From Deltaproteobacteria bacterium (GTDB lineage: Bacteria > Desulfobacterota > Desulfuromonadia > Desulfuromonadales > JAAYDE01), in assembly GCA_016934985.1 (NCBI GenBank), contig JAFGRU010000056.1, positions 1-54,605 of the forward strand: a stretch of DNA of 54,605 nucleotides, read 5' to 3'. Shown here one piece after another: positions 41,418-51,440 of the stretch (position 1 is the first letter of the stretch; the number at the start of each line of letters is the position of its first letter). Below the pieces are notes generated by a model. That model did no database searches. It saw only the letters and a program-made list of their open reading frames with translations, and was not told where the DNA came from. Made by a program: the position numbers and the translations under genes.

Positions 41418-41780
41418 ATGGAAAATGTAGTCATTCTGGGGGCGAGCACTAAAGAGCATCGCTACTCTTTCAAAGCCCAAAAGATGTTGATGGAACACGG
41501 CCATAGGGTCTTTCCCGTCTCCCCCAACGGCAAAACAATTCTCTGTGTCAACGGCTTCTGCAGTATCTGCGAAATCCCCAATATGATTGACACCGTCACC
41601 CTTTATGTCGGCCCGCAAAGGCAGGACGGCATGATTGACGAAATCATCCAAAAAAAGCCGAGACGGGTCATCTTCAACCCCGGAACCGAACATCCCGAGA
41701 ATATGGCCAAACTGAAACAGCACGGCATCGAGGTCCAGGAAGCCTGCACCCTGGTGCTCCTCACCACCGGGCAGTATTAA
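41418..41780 (+). CDS. CoA-binding domain protein (YccU-like)
   Basis: 120 aa Rossmann-like protein: VVILGASTKEHRYSFKA, VFPVSPNGKTI, TVTLYVGPQRQDGMIDEII and VIFNPGTEHPE. These are the blocks of the small CoA-binding family related to the N-terminal domain of succinyl-CoA synthetase alpha. Precise role unknown. The SD (gaggt) lies 6 bases before the ATG. First gene after the IS; the gene after it starts 31 bases downstream. Confidence 0.85.
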   Translation: MENVVILGASTKEHRYSFKAQKMLMEHGHRVFPVSPNGKTILCVNGFCSICEIPNMIDTVTLYVGPQRQDGMIDEIIQKKPRRVIFNPGTEHPENMAKLKQHGIEVQEACTLVLLTTGQY

Positions 41781-41810
41781 CAGGCGGTCTTTGAAAAGAA
41801 AGTTTTTGAC

Positions 41811-42158
41811 ATGAAAACCCCCCAGGTAACCCTTGATTTCCAATCATTTGTTTTAGAAGGGGAACTTTTCGATACTGAAATTGCAAGAAAATTGGTCGAG
41901 ACCCTGCCTTTGGATGTAAGTCTGACCCGTTGGGGTTCGGAACTTTACGGGCCCATCGGGGTCGACCTTGGAGAGGAGAATCCGGTTGACGAAATCCCGC
42001 CAGGAGGAATTGCCTACACCAGGGACGGTTGCTATGTGTGTATCTTCTTCGGCCAGAGACCAGCATGGGCTGTGGAGCATATCGGCCGGATTACAGATAA
42101 ACAATGGAAAAGGTTGGCAGAAGCCACGTGCAGCTCGGTGAAAATCCGCACAAAATAA
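41811..42158 (+). CDS. Cyclophilin-like fold protein (TM1367 type)
   Basis: 115 aa all-beta protein with the pattern LPLDVSLTRWGSELYGPI, GGIAYTRDGCYVCIFFGQRPA and a C-terminal HIGRIT. This corresponds to the small cyclophilin-like family of bacteria and archaea. It lacks the prolyl-isomerase active residues of true cyclophilins. Function unknown. Likely cotranscribed with the CoA-binding protein. Confidence 0.75.
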   Translation: MKTPQVTLDFQSFVLEGELFDTEIARKLVETLPLDVSLTRWGSELYGPIGVDLGEENPVDEIPPGGIAYTRDGCYVCIFFGQRPAWAVEHIGRITDKQWKRLAEATCSSVKIRTK

Positions 42159-42206
42159 ATTGATTCTTTTTAAACAGACCGTAATTGACCAACAGCCGTT
42201 CCGGAG

Positions 42207-42243
42207 AAAAAAGGCCCACCATGAAACATGGTGGGCCTTTTTT
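42207..42243. terminator. Bidirectional terminator
   Basis: AAAAAAGGCCCACCATG (42207-42223), loop AAA, exact complement (42227-42243). It is placed between convergent genes and has the A-run/T-run on either side. Confidence 0.93.
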
Positions 42244-42287
42244 AGTTCTTTTTGTCGTTTTTAAAAATAATTGAGTTTGATAATGAT

Positions 42288-42482
42288 TTAATTAATTGAG
42301 CAAGTCATGTCCTCACCACAACACATTGGTGATTTTATTTTTCCATGACCGTTTGGACATTTTGAAATTTGCACCACGGTTCCATCATCTAATTTTATAC
42401 TGTCATTAACAAGTGGTGCGTTGCATTTAGCACATGTAGCATTTACGCTCATTCCACATTTTGGACATTCATATGTTGCCAT
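42288..42482 (-). CDS. Small zinc-ribbon protein
   Basis: 64 aa from ATG 42482, chosen because AAAGGAG lies 7 bases upstream; the open frame runs to 42551. MATYECPKCGMSVNATCAKC forms one zinc knuckle; the C-terminal half has KCPNGHGKIKSPMCCGEDM. No catalytic motif. Function unknown; similar small proteins are common in anaerobes. The AT-rich gene contrasts with its neighbours. The 280 bp upstream (to 42768) hold no recognisable feature. Confidence 0.7.
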   Translation of the reverse strand: MATYECPKCGMSVNATCAKCNAPLVNDSIKLDDGTVVQISKCPNGHGKIKSPMCCGEDMTCSIN

Positions 42483-42768
42483 TTTAATCTCCTTTAATCG
42501 ATTTTTTAAGCTTGCCATTTCATCTTTCAAATATGAGGTTAAGTTTATCAAAATTAAATTGAATTACCTCCAAAAAGACTTTTTCAACCATGAGAAATCC
42601 CCAGGATTCTTAAGCTGAAAAATTAAAATAGATGGGTCGGTTCCGGGCCAGCCGCTCACCATCCAGGCGGCACAGACTCCACACACAAGGGACCAAACCA
42701 ATAGGCTGACCAGTTAAATTTTGTTTTTTGAAATGATTTTGGAAGGAGGCGCCGGGTGAGTCTTTCGG

Positions 42769-43275
42769 TCAGACAACGTACCGCACGATGAGATAGACTT
42801 CCCAAATAATAACCGCTGAAAAAATTATGATGACAAAAGGCATCAGAACCTTGGTGTTGATGCGGGCATTATGAAGAAAGGTGTGGTTGAACACCACAAG
42901 GAGAACAACTGCCAAGGCGGTGAACAGATACTTAACAATAAGGAAAAAAGCGGGGCCTTTTTCAAGACAGAAATTCATTACCGGATTGACTTCAATGGCT
43001 CCATGCCCCAGCAAGAAAACCGTAAAAAAAGCATCTGTAACGCTAAGCAGCATTATCAGCAGGGCCGGGCCCAAAATTGTCTCCGGGTACCGGTCCAGAA
43101 AGCGGATATACTTGCGATCTTCCGTGCGGCGGATATGCGCCCTGCGACCACCGAAAAGAAGTCTTTTCAGCGACGGCATGTGTTTTTCCCGCCTGTCTTT
43201 GCGCTGGCGCAGGCACACGTCCTTATTTTCTGTAGAATCTAATGTCATACCATCGAAATCAAAATTAATATTCAT
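42769..43275 (-). CDS. DUF5658-type small membrane protein
   Basis: 168 aa. A basic N-terminal region (RQRKDRREKH, GGRRAHIRRTEDRKY) is followed by three membrane helices. The family core SVTDAFFTVFLLGHGAIEVNPVMNFCLEKGPAFFLIVKY has the conserved Asp, Glu-x-NP and Lys. Function unknown. It lies 64 bases from uvrB, downstream and in the same direction. No SD at the ATG. Confidence 0.75.
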   Translation of the reverse strand: MNINFDFDGMTLDSTENKDVCLRQRKDRREKHMPSLKRLLFGGRRAHIRRTEDRKYIRFLDRYPETILGPALLIMLLSVTDAFFTVFLLGHGAIEVNPVMNFCLEKGPAFFLIVKYLFTALAVVLLVVFNHTFLHNARINTKVLMPFVIIIFSAVIIWEVYLIVRYVV

Positions 43276-43339
43276 TTAAAAACTTAAAGCAAAGTTCAAA
43301 CAAAAAACGTACCACAAACTAAATATCGAGAAAAACTTT

Positions 43340-45340
43340 TTAATTATCTCTAATTTTCAATTCCAGCTTTTCCAGTTCGAGCATGCGGTCCCGCAAATCG
43401 GCGGCCTTTTCGAAATTCAAGGCTTCCGCCTCCTTGAGCATAAGACGGCGGACCTCCTCAATTTCTTTCCGCAATTCGTCACCAGAACCATAAGATGCCA
43501 GTTCTTCGGCTGCCAGCGGCACATCGATATAATCCTTCTGGGCAATATCGTCAAGGATGCTGCGCATCGATTTTTTAACCGTTTCCGGCGTGATGTTGTG
43601 CGCCAGGTTGTAGGCGGCCTGGGTCTTACGGCGCCTTTCGGTTTCATCAATGCAACGCTGCATGGAACCTGTCACCTTATCCCCGTACATGATGACCCGG
43701 CCATCAACATTACGAGCTGCCCGACCGCAGGTCTGGATCAGGGAACGTTCGCTACGCAAAAAGCCCTCTTTGTCCGCATCAAGAATCGCCACCAGGGAGA
43801 CCTCGGGGATATCAAGCCCTTCACGCAGGAGGTTGACACCCACCAGCACATCGAATTCACCTTTGCGCAACCGGCAGATCAGCTCCACCCGCTCCACGGT
43901 GTTGATGTCCGAATGAAGATACTGAGCTTTGATGTCCAGCTCCTGGAGGTAGGACGTCAGCTCCTCGGCCATGCGCTTGGTCAGGGTGGTCACCAGGACG
44001 CGCTCTTGTTTGCCGACAATAATACGGATCTCCCCGAGCAGATCGTCGACCTGGTTGTGAGCCGGACGAACGTCAATTTTCGGGTCGAGCAGGCCGGTGG
44101 GGCGGATAAGCTGCTCCACCACGACACCGGTCGATTTTTTCAGCTCGTAATCCGCCGGTGTGGCCGAGACATAAACCGTCTGCAAACCCTTTTTTTCAAA
44201 TTCCTCGAAAGTCAGGGGCCGGTTATCCAGCGCGGAGGGAAGTCGAAAACCGTATTTGACGAGGGTTTCCTTGCGGGCACGGTCACCCCGGAACATGCCC
44301 CCGACCTGGGGAACGCTGACATGGCTCTCGTCGATAAAGAGAAGAGCATCATCGGGGAAATAGTCGATCAGGGTTGCGGGAGGCTGCCCCGCTTTGCGGC
44401 CATCGAGATAGCGGGAATAGTTTTCAATCCCCTGGCAGTAGCCCATTTCCACCATCATCTCGAGATCGAACATGGTACGCTGTTCCAGGCGCTGAGCTTC
44501 CACCAGCTGATTCGAAGCCACAAAAGCATCGACCTGCTGACGAAGTTCCAGCTTGATCTCGCGCACCGCTTTTTCAAGGGTGGGACGGGTTGCGACATAA
44601 TGGCTGGCTGGGAAAACCGCCGTCTTGGGAATCCGGTCGATGACATTGCCGCGCAGGGGCTCGATTTCCTTGATGCATTCGATCTCATCGCCGAAAAACT
44701 CCACCCGCAGGGCGCGTTTTTCCTCATAGGCGGGAAAGATTTCCACCGAATCTCCACGCACCCGGAAGGTGCCGCGATGAAAATCTACATCATTGCGGGC
44801 ATACTGGATATCCACCAGTTTGCGGAGGAGGTCGTTGCGCTCAAGCTCCATCCCCTCTTCGAGGTTGACCAGCATGCCGTAGTAGGCTTCGGGCGAGCCA
44901 AGACCGTAGATGCAGGAGACGGAGGCTATGATAATGACATCGCGACGGGTCAGGAGGCTGCGGGTGGCGCTGTGACGCAGCTTGTCGATCTCTTCGTTGA
45001 TGGAGGAGTCCTTTTCGATATAGGTGTCGGAGGACGGGACATAGGCCTCGGGCTGGTAGTAGTCGTAGTAGGAGACGAAATACTCCACGGCGTTTTCAGG
45101 GAAGAGTTCCTTGAATTCGCCGTAAAGCTGGGCTGCCAGGGTCTTGTTATGGGCCAGAACCAGGGTCGGCCGCTGAATCTCGGCAATGACGTTGGCCATG
45201 GTGAAGGTTTTGCCCGAACCGGTCACGCCGAGCAATACCTGGCTGCGGCAAGCCTGGTGGATTCCTTCAACCAGTTCCCTGATGGCCTGGGGCTGATCGC
45301 CACGCGGTTCAAATGATGTGGAGAGTTGAAAACGCGCCAT
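43340..45340 (-). CDS. uvrB: Excinuclease ABC subunit B
   Basis: 666 aa. Walker [15 protein letters not shown], the beta-hairpin region ([40 protein letters not shown]), DEAD-like [11 protein letters not shown] and QTCGRAARN. It ends with the UvrC-binding UVR motif ([19 protein letters not shown]). It loads on damaged DNA with UvrA and recruits UvrC. Preceded by a terminator for cysS, so it should have its own promoter. SD weak. Confidence 0.98.
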   Translation of the reverse strand: MARFQLSTSFEPRGDQPQAIRELVEGIHQACRSQVLLGVTGSGKTFTMANVIAEIQRPTLVLAHNKTLAAQLYGEFKELFPENAVEYFVSYYDYYQPEAYVPSSDTYIEKDSSINEEIDKLRHSATRSLLTRRDVIIIASVSCIYGLGSPEAYYGMLVNLEEGMELERNDLLRKLVDIQYARNDVDFHRGTFRVRGDSVEIFPAYEEKRALRVEFFGDEIECIKEIEPLRGNVIDRIPKTAVFPASHYVATRPTLEKAVREIKLELRQQVDAFVASNQLVEAQRLEQRTMFDLEMMVEMGYCQGIENYSRYLDGRKAGQPPATLIDYFPDDALLFIDESHVSVPQVGGMFRGDRARKETLVKYGFRLPSALDNRPLTFEEFEKKGLQTVYVSATPADYELKKSTGVVVEQLIRPTGLLDPKIDVRPAHNQVDDLLGEIRIIVGKQERVLVTTLTKRMAEELTSYLQELDIKAQYLHSDINTVERVELICRLRKGEFDVLVGVNLLREGLDIPEVSLVAILDADKEGFLRSERSLIQTCGRAARNVDGRVIMYGDKVTGSMQRCIDETERRRKTQAAYNLAHNITPETVKKSMRSILDDIAQKDYIDVPLAAEELASYGSGDELRKEIEEVRRLMLKEAEALNFEKAADLRDRMLELEKLELKIRDN

Positions 45341-45592
45341 GACAGATATTTATCCCAAGACAAACAAGGGGGCTTGAGCCCCCTTTATAAAATGTTTATA
45401 ATTTTTCAGCACGCTGGACTTGTGGCGCGTAGTTAAAATCAGACTGAAGGATAAGCAGGTTGAAGGCTTTTAGACTGAAGACTTTTTGGCTTTGATTGTA
45501 CCTAACAGTCTTCAACCTTCAGTCTAAACCCCTAGCCAAATCAGCCTTCGTACCAAACAACCTGAATTTAGAAAAGTTTATTGTTACCTTTT
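45341..45592. other. Intergenic between cysS and uvrB
   Basis: No gene. It holds the cysS terminator (45366-45385) and a patch (45440-45540) of CTTCAACCTTCAG-type repeats in both orientations, related to 541-565 and 7501-7525. Confidence 0.5.
45366..45385 (-). terminator. Intrinsic terminator after cysS
   Basis: AAGGGGGCT and AGCCCCCTT pair around a 2-base loop; on the minus strand a T-rich tract (ttgtttgtctt) follows. It separates cysS from uvrB. Confidence 0.75.
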
Positions 45593-47068
45593 CTATTTCT
45601 TCTTCCAAGTCGTGCCCTGGGGCGAGTCGAGCAGGACGATCCCCTTTTCCGCCAGCTCGTCGCGAATGGCATCGGCTCGGGCAAAATCCTTGTCCTTGCG
45701 CGCCGCCTTACGCTCTTCGATAAGGGCTTCAATTCTTTCCACGCTGAGTCCCGCTTCCTCCAGACCGGAAGTCTTCATGCTATTCAGCCAGGCTTCGGGA
45801 GAAGACTGGAACAAACCCAGTACCCGGCCGACATCCAGCATGCGGCTATGGAATTCCTTCAACCGCTTGAGCCACTCGGGATTTCCCTCGCCCTTTTTCT
45901 CGGCAACCACCCGGTTGACAGCCCGGACCGCCTCAAACAGATTCCCCAAGGCCAGCGCCGTATTGATATCGTCGTTCATAGCCTCGCGGAAGTTATCCAG
46001 CATATTGGCGGCCGGCTCCCATGCCTTTTCGTCCTCATCCGAAATTGAGTCGGCGGACGATTCACTTTCTGAAACCGCGGCCAGCTCTTCCACCAGCTTC
46101 AGGGCTTCGTAGAAACGAATCAGGCCGTGGCGGGCATCCTCGAGGTTTTTCTCGGAGAAATCAATGGGTGAACGGTAATGGACGGAGAGGATGAAAAAGC
46201 GCAGCACCTCGGGATCGTACTTCTCCAGAATCTCGCGGACGGTGAAAAAGTTTCCCAGGGATTTGCTCATCTTTTCCTGGTCGACATTGACGAAGCCGTT
46301 GTGCATCCAGTAACGGGCGAAAGGTTTTCCCGTTGCGCCCTCGCTCTGGGCAATCTCGTTTTCGTGATGGGGGAAAATCAGATCCTTGCCACCGCCGTGG
46401 ATATCGATGGACTCGCCCAGATAGCGCATACTCATGGCGGAACACTCGATGTGCCAGCCAGGGCGCCCCGCGCCCCAAGGAGAATTCCACTGGGGTTCGC
46501 CAGGTTTGGCCGCTTTCCAGAGGGCAAAATCCATGGGGTCTTTCTTCTGCTCGCCCGGAGCAATGCGGGCACCGGCGATCATCTCATCCATGTTCCGCTT
46601 GCTCAGCTTGAGGTAGCCGGGGAAGCCCCGGACTGCGTAATAGACGTCGCCTTCGCTCTCGTAAGCCAGCCCCTTGGCAATCAATCCTTCAATGAGATCG
46701 ATAATCTGGTCGATATTCTCGGTGGCCTTGGGCTGGTTGGTGGGACTGTCACAGTTTAGGGCCCGCATGTCCTCGTCAAAAGCCGTCATAAATTTTTCGG
46801 CCAGCTCTCGGCTGTCCATACCCAACTCGTTGGCGCGATTGATGATCTTGTCGTCGATGTCGGTGAAGTTGCGGACATAGTTGACATCGTACCCCAGCCA
46901 TTTGAAATAGCGGGAAATCACGTCAAAAACAACGTTGGCGCGGGCGTGACCGATGTGACAGTAATCATAGGCTGTGATGCCGCAGACGTAGAGGCGGACC
47001 TTGCCCTCCTCAACCGGAGTGAACTCTTCCTTGCGGGCAGACATGGTATTGTATACTCTCAAAGCCAT
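45593..47068 (-). CDS. cysS: Cysteinyl-tRNA synthetase
   Basis: 491 aa from ATG 47068 (AGGAGAGG upstream); the frame is open to an ATG at 47092 with no SD. Class I marks: [18 protein letters not shown] (HIGH and zinc Cys), [19 protein letters not shown] and [10 protein letters not shown]. The C-terminal DALR and tail domains are present. Charges tRNA-Cys. Probably in the carD-ispD-ispF-cysS cluster, but separated from ispF by 334 bp containing a structured repeat. Confidence 0.97.
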   Translation of the reverse strand: MALRVYNTMSARKEEFTPVEEGKVRLYVCGITAYDYCHIGHARANVVFDVISRYFKWLGYDVNYVRNFTDIDDKIINRANELGMDSRELAEKFMTAFDEDMRALNCDSPTNQPKATENIDQIIDLIEGLIAKGLAYESEGDVYYAVRGFPGYLKLSKRNMDEMIAGARIAPGEQKKDPMDFALWKAAKPGEPQWNSPWGAGRPGWHIECSAMSMRYLGESIDIHGGGKDLIFPHHENEIAQSEGATGKPFARYWMHNGFVNVDQEKMSKSLGNFFTVREILEKYDPEVLRFFILSVHYRSPIDFSEKNLEDARHGLIRFYEALKLVEELAAVSESESSADSISDEDEKAWEPAANMLDNFREAMNDDINTALALGNLFEAVRAVNRVVAEKKGEGNPEWLKRLKEFHSRMLDVGRVLGLFQSSPEAWLNSMKTSGLEEAGLSVERIEALIEERKAARKDKDFARADAIRDELAEKGIVLLDSPQGTTWKKK

Positions 47069-47171
47069 CAGCAACCTCTCCTTGCCTTCCATTGATTATT
47101 GCAATTGCATTCGAGCCGTAAATTTAACAGAAAACCCTCTTAACGCCAATACCTGGTTTTGTTTGTCACTA

Positions 47172-47371
47172 CCCCTTTGCACCGCAGCCGGAGTGGATGA
47201 GACGTTTTGAGACCAAGACGGGCAGCTGAGCGGTTTTTGCGAATCCTGACCGTCCTCAAAACGTTTCTGGAACGGAGGGAACCCGCAGGGCAAGGTGCCG
47301 GGGCGTCCTTTTCTTTGCTTCTTTCTTTTTGACGTAAAAAGAATGAAGGCGACGTCCGGGGGCGCAACCCC
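47172..47371 (-). repeat. Structured 200-bp dispersed element, copy C
   Basis: Read on the minus strand it starts CCGGGGTTGCGCCCCCGG and ends GTGCAAAGGGG. The stem is CGTTTTGAG with CTCAAAACG. The pair positions beside TTTTGAG differ from copies A and B but are still complementary. Its outer stem CACC/GGTG replaces TACC/GGTA of copy A. It sits between ispF and cysS, in the sense direction. Confidence 0.85.
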
Positions 47372-47402
47372 GGATTCCTAGCACCAATAGCAATTAACCT
47401 AA

Positions 47403-47876
47403 TTAAACCTCACAAAGCAAAACCACGGCTTCGGCGGCAATTCCCTCGCCCCGGCCTTCGAAACCAAGCTTTTCGGTCGTCGTCGCCTTTATGTTGAGGC
47501 ACTCCTCGCCAAAACCGCCCTCAGCAGCAATTCTCTTTTTCATTTCCGCAACATGGGGTGCAAGTTTCGGTTCCTGGGCAATGACCGTGGCGTCAATATT
47601 GCCGATCCGGTAACCCTTGCATGTCATCAGATCTACCACCTGGCGAAATATTTTCAGGCTGGAAATACCGGCATAGGCCGCATCACTGTCTGGGAAATGC
47701 CGCCCCAGGTCACCTTCTCCCAACGCGCCGAGGATGGCGTCGCAGATGGCGTGGAGCAAAACATCCGCATCCGAATGACCCAAAAGGCCGAATTCGAAAT
47801 TGATCTCCACACCTCCCAGGATCAGCTTGCGCCCTTCCACCAGACGGTGGACATCGTATCCGCAACCAATTCTCAT
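47403..47876 (-). CDS. ispF: 2-C-methyl-D-erythritol 2,4-cyclodiphosphate synthase
   Basis: 157 aa, standard length. GYDVHRLVEG (metal DxH), LGHSDADVLLHAICDAILGA, GDLGRHFPDSD and IKATTTEKLGFEGRGEGIAAEAV. Fifth step of the MEP isoprenoid pathway. Overlaps the end of ispD by 4 bases, so the two are coupled. Confidence 0.98.
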   Translation of the reverse strand: MRIGCGYDVHRLVEGRKLILGGVEINFEFGLLGHSDADVLLHAICDAILGALGEGDLGRHFPDSDAAYAGISSLKIFRQVVDLMTCKGYRIGNIDATVIAQEPKLAPHVAEMKKRIAAEGGFGEECLNIKATTTEKLGFEGRGEGIAAEAVVLLCEV

Positions 47877-48577
47877 GTGCAGGCCTGCTCCTTGAGCAGC
47901 GCTTCCAACGCCTCGGCTATTTTCAAATCTTCCGGCGTGGTTATCTTGATATTGAAACAGCTTCCTTCCACAACCGTGACAGGCACCCCCAGGCGTTCCA
48001 CCAGGGAAGCATCATCTGTCCCCAAAAAACCTTCCTCGCGGGCTTTTTCATGGCCTTTGAGTATAACTTGGTAGCGGAAAGCCTGAGGTGTCTGGGCCTG
48101 CCAGAACCTCCTGCGCTCCGGAGTAGCGACGACCCGGCCGTTCTCGACCTCTTTCAGGGTATCCCTGGCCGGGACGGCAACCAGACAGGCTCCATCTGTT
48201 TCGGCCTGGCGGATAGTCTCTGAAATCAAAGACGGATGGAGCAGAGGGCGCACCCCGTCGTGGATGAGAATAATATCGTCAGGCCGGGCACAGCAGGCCT
48301 TGAGGCCATTATATACCGACATCTGGCGTTCTTCACCCCCGCGAACCACATCCCTGACCTTCTCGAAATCATAGCGTTCCACCAGCTCACGGCGGCAGAA
48401 CCCGATTTCATCTTCCGGCGCCATCAGGTAAATGGCATCGACACGGGGAGATTGATTGAAAAGGCGGATGGTGTGAGCCAGAATCGGCTGGCCGTTGAGT
48501 TCAAGGTATTGTTTTTTTGTCGCGGAACCAAAGCGGCTGCCGGAACCGGCGGCGGGGATCAAGACATAAACGCTCAT
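47873..48577 (-). CDS. ispD: 2-C-methyl-D-erythritol 4-phosphate cytidylyltransferase
   Basis: 234 aa from ATG 48577 (MSVYVLIPAAGSGSRFG). An upstream ATG at 48592 is equally possible because no SD is well placed for either. Marks: LIPAAGSGSRFG (CTP loop with Arg), LIHDGVRPLLHP, and GTDDASLVERLG near the C-terminus. Third step of the MEP pathway. It follows carD by about 95 bp. Confidence 0.96.
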   Translation of the reverse strand: MSVYVLIPAAGSGSRFGSATKKQYLELNGQPILAHTIRLFNQSPRVDAIYLMAPEDEIGFCRRELVERYDFEKVRDVVRGGEERQMSVYNGLKACCARPDDIILIHDGVRPLLHPSLISETIRQAETDGACLVAVPARDTLKEVENGRVVATPERRRFWQAQTPQAFRYQVILKGHEKAREEGFLGTDDASLVERLGVPVTVVEGSCFNIKITTPEDLKIAEALEALLKEQACT

Positions 48578-48672
48578 GTTTCGTTGCAACATCCCCTTGA
48601 AATAAGTTTTTGCGGGCGGGTTTGAAATTGCCTGATGAAAAGGCGCAGCCGATGGGCGCTAAAAGGATTGAC

Positions 48673-49158
48673 TTAATGCAGAAAGATATTCTCGACCTTT
48701 TCGGCAACCTGCTCTTCGGAGGTTCCCTGAGCGATGGCAATTTCCTGGACCAGCAGTTTACGGGCATGATCCAAAAACTTCTTCTCTCCGTAGGAAAGGT
48801 CCTTGTCTTCCTTGATAAAATAGAGCTCACGAAGGACTTCGGCCACTTCAATGAGATCTCCGGACCTTATTTTATCCTGGTAAATTTTCTGCCGCCTGCT
48901 CCAGGAAGCAATATTCCCGTTTATCGGTTTCTTTTCCCTGAGTATCCCAAAAATTTTCTGAATGCATTCATTATCAATCAGACTGCGCATGCCTACGGTA
49001 TTGGCGTTGGACGTCGGTACCATAATCGTCATGTCGGTGTTGATTATCCGAAGAATGTAGAATTCGTTTTGTTCTCCCGAAAATTCTTTGGCCTCAATAG
49101 CTTTTATCTCCACCACCCCTTGGGCGGGGTAGACAGCCCTGTCGCCAATCTTAAACAT
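48673..49158 (-). CDS. CarD family transcriptional regulator
   Basis: 161 aa. The N-terminal RNA-polymerase-interacting Tudor-like domain (FKIGDRAVYPAQGVVEIKAI, FYILRIINTDMTIMVPTSNA) and the helical C-terminal DNA-binding part (DLSYGEKKFLDHARKLLVQEI) match CarD/CdnL proteins. These steady open promoter complexes, notably at rRNA promoters. AGGAGG is 6 bases before this ATG; an ATG one codon upstream is too close. First gene of the cluster with ispDF. Confidence 0.93.
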   Translation of the reverse strand: MFKIGDRAVYPAQGVVEIKAIEAKEFSGEQNEFYILRIINTDMTIMVPTSNANTVGMRSLIDNECIQKIFGILREKKPINGNIASWSRRQKIYQDKIRSGDLIEVAEVLRELYFIKEDKDLSYGEKKFLDHARKLLVQEIAIAQGTSEEQVAEKVENIFLH

Positions 49159-49179
49159 CATAGACCTCCTGTAAAGTTT

Positions 49180-49208
49180 AAATTACCACTAATGGTATTG
49201 GGGGTCAA
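49180..49208 (-). promoter_or_regulatory. Sigma70 promoter of carD
   Basis: On the minus strand TTGACC (49208-49203), 17-bp spacer, TAATTT (49185-49180). Predicted start near 49173, a very short leader of about 12-15 bases that is just the SD. Confidence 0.7.
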
Positions 49209-49495
49209 CGAAAATGGCTATAAAGCAACTACTTAGAAAAACAGGCCGGGTTTTGGAAGGAAAGGCAAGTCAAGGTGCGGATATATATAACGAAGAAACA
49301 TCCATGGCAGGGAATCAAGGTCAGGAAGTTAGGTCAAAAAGCGCCGGAAAAAGTTTTTTCCCGGCCCCGGAAGCACATCCTCGGCATGAAAACTAGCCAA
49401 AATTGTGGACCGGCAGCATCTATGGACGGTTAAACAACCATTGGAACGGAAGGTGTCAGTCCATATATAAATGGGGAAACCCGGCCCGAGAGGCT
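49209..49495. other. Intergenic upstream of carD
   Basis: No supported gene. About 49345-49372 (cgccggaaaaagttttttcccggc) can form a hairpin and may end the minus-strand transcript of the gene stopping at 49496. Confidence 0.4.
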
Positions 49496-51403
49496 TCAGT
49501 TGATCTGTTCTATGGTCCCGTTTCTTACCTGCAAAAGATAGAGTACCTTTTGCGCCTCGCCGAATGCATCAAAAGTAGTTGCACCGGTTACCCCGGGGTA
49601 ATTCTGGAGACGGCCGAGAGCATCACGAAAATCATCCCTGGTGCGAACCTGGGGGTTCTCAAAAAGCTTTAATACGATATTGGCCGCATCAAACCCTTGG
49701 GCATCGAGAATGGAAGGCTCCTGCTTGTACAATTCCTGAAAGCGGTCAACAAAATCCTTGACGAACAGATAGGGGCTGTAAACAAAGAAACCATCCGGGA
49801 AAACAGCTCCATCGACATATTTCCCGGCTATCTTGACCAGCTCAGGATCATTCCAACCACTAATGCCTAAAAGCTGTACATTCTCCACACCATAATAGGC
49901 CAGTTGGGGTATCAGCAAGCCAACCCGGTCGGCATAGTCGGGAATAAAAAGCGCTTCAAAGGGGAGTTGCGGGCCTTCCTCATCGGTCTCAGCCAACCCT
50001 TCCGCCGATTCCTCCGCCAGATCTTCCTTAGGTTCCTCTTCCGGCTCTGGCGCATTAGGATCAAGCCCCAGAAGAAGCTTGATGGGCACCCGGAAATCCG
50101 TGGCCTTTTCCGAATAGGATTGACTGGCCACCACTTCTCCACCCATGAACCCCACCTGACCCAAAAAGGACGCCACAAAATCCCGGCCCATTTTGTTGTC
50201 GGGATAGAGGACAGCAAAAGTTCCGAGACCCTGGTCAACGATCGCATGCTGAAGAATGGCATCGACCTGGGCCGAACTGGTCAACGAACTGCGAAAAACA
50301 TAATCCCCTACCTGCGGAAGCCCCTGGCGGGGGGACAGGGTGAGGATGGGAATGCGCTCCTGCTGAGCCTGGCGGGCAGCATTCAAGGCGGCCGAACCGA
50401 AAATCGGCCCGACAATTCCCACCACCTGCCCGTCGCGGGCCAGGTCTCTTACGGCCAAAGAAGCTTTATCGGCATCTGCGCCGGAATCCTTGAAAATCAA
50501 TTTGACAGCCCCTTTGCCATTTTCCTGATCAGCTTGAAGGGCCATCTCCATGCCTCTCTTCACCAACCGTCCAAAGGAAGCATATCTTCCCGATAGGGGC
50601 AGGATCACTCCAATGGAACGCTGCATCCAGGCCTCCCCGGTTATCTCCAGATAGGCCTCTTCAGCCTTCCGGTGGGTCAGAGGATGGCTGGAGCTTCTCA
50701 GGACGTCACGTATATGGCTTATGGCTTCATTCGAGTGGCCCGCAACCCGCAAGCGCCTCGCCTTTTCAAGAGATACCAGGTCACCCATGATCATGCCCTG
50801 AAACATAAAACGGGCTTCATCCAAAGTGGCGCTTCCGGCCTGGGTCGCCAAAGCGTCCCGCGCCAGGTCCAGAAGATGGAAATTACCCTCCTGAGATAGT
50901 AAAAGTGCGGCTTGCAGCAGGTAGAGACCAGGCAGGATCTTTCCCTGCCGGATATTGCCTTCAGCCAAAGCCTGTAAATAAAGGCTCCGGTCGCCTTGTG
51001 ACAGGGATTGCTCTTCCACCCCCTTGAGCATATCAAGCCCCTGTTCGGTCAACCCGGAAGCAATAAGAGCGGCGCCCTGAAGAAGCCAGACAGGAGGAGT
51101 TTTTTTCAGATCGGGAATATTGGCAAGCTGGCTAAGGGCTTTTTGCGGGTCTTTTTTCTCATAAAAAATCCGGGCCATCAGATAATGGGCTCGGAAACTC
51201 GACGGCGACAAGGGTTCACGGGATGTTATTTTTTGAAACTCTCTCAGGGCCCTTTCCAAGCGTCCCTGCTTATAAAGCTCAATACCTCTTTGCAGCGCCG
51301 GATTTTCCTCGGCCCTGATTTCTTGCGCATCTGCAGCTAATACAACCATTGGAGAAGAAAGCGCCCAAAAAACCACCAACAGCAGTCCGAGAATTTTTTT
51401 CAA
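49496..51403 (-). CDS. Periplasmic TPR plus type I ligand-binding fold protein (LpoA-like)
   Basis: 635 aa from TTG 51403, preceded by AAAGGTG at 6 bases; GTG 51412 is the alternative. Signal peptide KKILGLLLVVFWALSS...VLAADA without lipobox. TPR-like repeats (about 35-240; GIELYKQGRLERALREFQK) are followed by a Peripla_BP_6 domain (about 265-630): IGVILPLSGRYASFGRLVKRG, VGIVGPIFGSAALNA, LYPDNKMGRDFV. An acidic insert lies near 450. The layout matches penicillin-binding-protein activators such as LpoA. A role in cell-wall synthesis is inferred from the layout, and ligand binding is possible. No ABC transporter genes are adjacent. Confidence 0.8.
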   Translation of the reverse strand: MKKILGLLLVVFWALSSPMVVLAADAQEIRAEENPALQRGIELYKQGRLERALREFQKITSREPLSPSSFRAHYLMARIFYEKKDPQKALSQLANIPDLKKTPPVWLLQGAALIASGLTEQGLDMLKGVEEQSLSQGDRSLYLQALAEGNIRQGKILPGLYLLQAALLLSQEGNFHLLDLARDALATQAGSATLDEARFMFQGMIMGDLVSLEKARRLRVAGHSNEAISHIRDVLRSSSHPLTHRKAEEAYLEITGEAWMQRSIGVILPLSGRYASFGRLVKRGMEMALQADQENGKGAVKLIFKDSGADADKASLAVRDLARDGQVVGIVGPIFGSAALNAARQAQQERIPILTLSPRQGLPQVGDYVFRSSLTSSAQVDAILQHAIVDQGLGTFAVLYPDNKMGRDFVASFLGQVGFMGGEVVASQSYSEKATDFRVPIKLLLGLDPNAPEPEEEPKEDLAEESAEGLAETDEEGPQLPFEALFIPDYADRVGLLIPQLAYYGVENVQLLGISGWNDPELVKIAGKYVDGAVFPDGFFVYSPYLFVKDFVDRFQELYKQEPSILDAQGFDAANIVLKLFENPQVRTRDDFRDALGRLQNYPGVTGATTFDAFGEAQKVLYLLQVRNGTIEQIN

Positions 51404-51440
51404 CGAAAACACCTTTCTTCTCTGAAAAATCGAATGGATT

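Noticed and set aside
43598-45316. Long plus-strand ORF (572 codons)
   Set aside because: It is the exact antisense shadow of uvrB, whose reading is certain; the predicted product has no recognisable motif.
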